From: an uncultured Pseudomonadota bacterium
GTDB taxonomy: Bacteria > Myxococcota_A > UBA796 > GCA-2862545
Direction of reading: 5' to 3'
DNA length: 34,762 nt
Assembly (NCBI GenBank): GCA_903861005.1
Contig: CAIOSP010000206.1
Coordinates: forward strand, 1 to 34,762
Below the pieces are notes generated by a model that did no database searches, was not told where the DNA came from, and saw only the letters and a list, made by a program, of their open reading frames with translations. Below, piece by piece: positions 33,669 through 34,762 of this stretch (position 1 is the stretch's first letter; every line of letters begins with the position of its first letter). The translations under genes and the position numbers were made by a program.

Positions 33669-34762
33669 ATGATCGAGATCGTCGAAGAAGAAGCGCCCGT
33701 TGGTGCCCGCATCAAGGTCATCGGCGTCGGCGGTGGTGGCGGCAACGCCATCAACACGATGATCGCGGCTGGCCTCTCCGGCGTGGAGTTCATCGCGATG
33801 AACACCGACGCGCAGGATCTTCGTCGCAGCCTGGCACCCCGTCGCTTCCAGCTCGGCGCGCAGCTCACCAAGGGCCTCGGCGCCGGCGCCAACCCCGACG
33901 TCGGCCGCGAGGCCGCGCTCGAAGATCGCGACAGGATCGCGGAGCTGGTCGTGGGCGCGGACATGGTCTTCATCACGGCCGGCATGGGCGGCGGCACGGG
34001 CACCGGCGCGGCTCCGATCATCGCGCAGGTCGCGCGTGAGTGCGGCGCGCTCACCGTCGGCGTCGTCACCCGTCCGTTCGGCTTCGAGGGCGCCCGTCGC
34101 CGTCGTCAGGCCCAGTCCGGCATCGAGGCGCTCTCCGCCAACGTCGACACGCTGATCACCATCCCCAACCAGCGCCTGATCGCCATGTCCAACGACCGCA
34201 CCAGCATGAAGGACGCCTTCCGCATCGCGGACGAGGTCCTCCTGCAGGCGGTCAAGGGCGTCAGCGACCTGATCAACTACCAGGGCGAGGTCAACGTCGA
34301 CTTCGCCGACGTCCGCACCATCATGTCCGGCAAGGGCGTCGCGCTCATGGGCGTGGGCCACGCCAAGGGCACCCACAAGGCCGCCGAGGCCGCCCAGGTC
34401 GCCATCAGCTCGCCGCTGCTCGACGACATCTCCATGGTCGGCGCCACCAGCGTCCTGATCAACATCACCGGCGGCTCGGGCCTCACCCTGTACGAGGCGC
34501 ACGAGGCGCTCACGCTCATCCAGGAAGAGGCGCACGAGGACGCGCAGGTCATCTTCGGCTGGGTCGTCGACGAGACCCTGGGCGACGAGGTCCGCGTGAC
34601 CGTCATCGCCACGGGCTTCGAAGAGGCGCGCCAGGTGCAGACGGCGTCGATCGAGCGCGTGGTGAACGAGCGTGTGTTTCCGCGGGCGGCGGTTGGCGGG
34701 CGGCGGGGCCGGGAGCTGACGAGCGGGATTGATCGGATGCATGATGACTACGACATCCCCAC
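33669..34762 (+). CDS. ftsZ: cell-division GTPase FtsZ (partial, 3' end cut by window)
   Basis: 364 residues are present and the frame runs off the right edge. It polymerises into the cytokinetic ring. Seen: [17 protein letters not shown], the tubulin signature GMGGGTGTG (105-113), [15 protein letters not shown], the synergy-loop motif [11 protein letters not shown] and [12 protein letters not shown]. The GTPase core ends near residue 318 (ATGFE). An Arg-rich linker of only about 40 residues then leads to DDYDIP at the edge, which looks like the start of the conserved C-terminal peptide (D-x-IP-x-FLR). So only a few codons are probably missing. GGAGG precedes the ATG. Confidence 0.96.
   Translation, partial: MIEIVEEEAPVGARIKVIGVGGGGGNAINTMIAAGLSGVEFIAMNTDAQDLRRSLAPRRFQLGAQLTKGLGAGANPDVGREAALEDRDRIAELVVGADMVFITAGMGGGTGTGAAPIIAQVARECGALTVGVVTRPFGFEGARRRRQAQSGIEALSANVDTLITIPNQRLIAMSNDRTSMKDAFRIADEVLLQAVKGVSDLINYQGEVNVDFADVRTIMSGKGVALMGVGHAKGTHKAAEAAQVAISSPLLDDISMVGATSVLINITGGSGLTLYEAHEALTLIQEEAHEDAQVIFGWVVDETLGDEVRVTVIATGFEEARQVQTASIERVVNERVFPRAAVGGRRGRELTSGIDRMHDDYDIP

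Overview
This 34.8 kb window is a high-GC, gene-dense bacterial chromosome segment. A Gram-negative member of the Myxococcota (former Deltaproteobacteria) is the best guess. The reasons are a secreted MopE-type repeat protein ending in a MYXO-CTERM-like tail (Gly-Cys, membrane segment, Arg cluster), a MurE with the DNPR motif typical of meso-diaminopimelate enzymes, and an alkylglycerone-phosphate-synthase-like (ether-lipid type) operon. No rRNA, tRNA, CRISPR array, transposase, integrase or prophage gene was seen.

Layout. (1) 1-2443, minus strand: a TRAP-like uptake operon with an AdeT1/2-like binding protein, a TatT-like lipoprotein and the start of a TTG-initiated membrane component that runs off the left edge. 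(2) 3044-5631, plus: comM/yifB and recA. (3) 5731-8621: an AT-hook protein, a divergent SAM methyltransferase and a MopE-repeat secreted protein. (4) About 8891-9150: an apparently orphan transcription unit with hairpins and a strong intrinsic terminator but no clear gene. (5) 9226-13041, plus: an overlapping three-gene operon (FAD-linked oxidase, Fe-S protein, diacylglycerol-kinase-like lipid kinase). (6) 13399-14847, plus: two tandem HU genes with a strong terminator, then ribA. (7) 14911-18382, minus: smpB, a VKOR-DsbA fusion, prmA and rsmE, probably one operon. (8) 18694 to the right edge, plus: the division and cell-wall (dcw) cluster mraZ-rsmH-ftsL-ftsI-murE-murF-mraY-murD-ftsW-murC-murB-ddl-ftsQ-ftsZ.

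The dcw genes are mostly coupled by 1-4 nt overlaps. Together they build the cytoplasmic peptidoglycan precursor (MurC-F, Ddl, MraY), polymerise it at the septum (FtsW, FtsI) and form the division scaffold (FtsQ, FtsL, FtsZ). Three departures from the usual arrangement stand out. murG is absent from its place between ftsW and murC, which abut with no spacer. ftsA is absent between ftsQ and ftsZ. The murB-position gene has the MurB layout but appears to have lost all three catalytic residues. Upstream of mraZ lies a run of TGG-containing repeats at about 10-bp spacing (MraZ-box-like) and an 11-bp perfect inverted repeat whose second arm contains the mraZ start codon.

Most functional names rest on motif recognition by eye. 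Starts were chosen by ribosome-binding site, overlap with the upstream gene and family N-termini.
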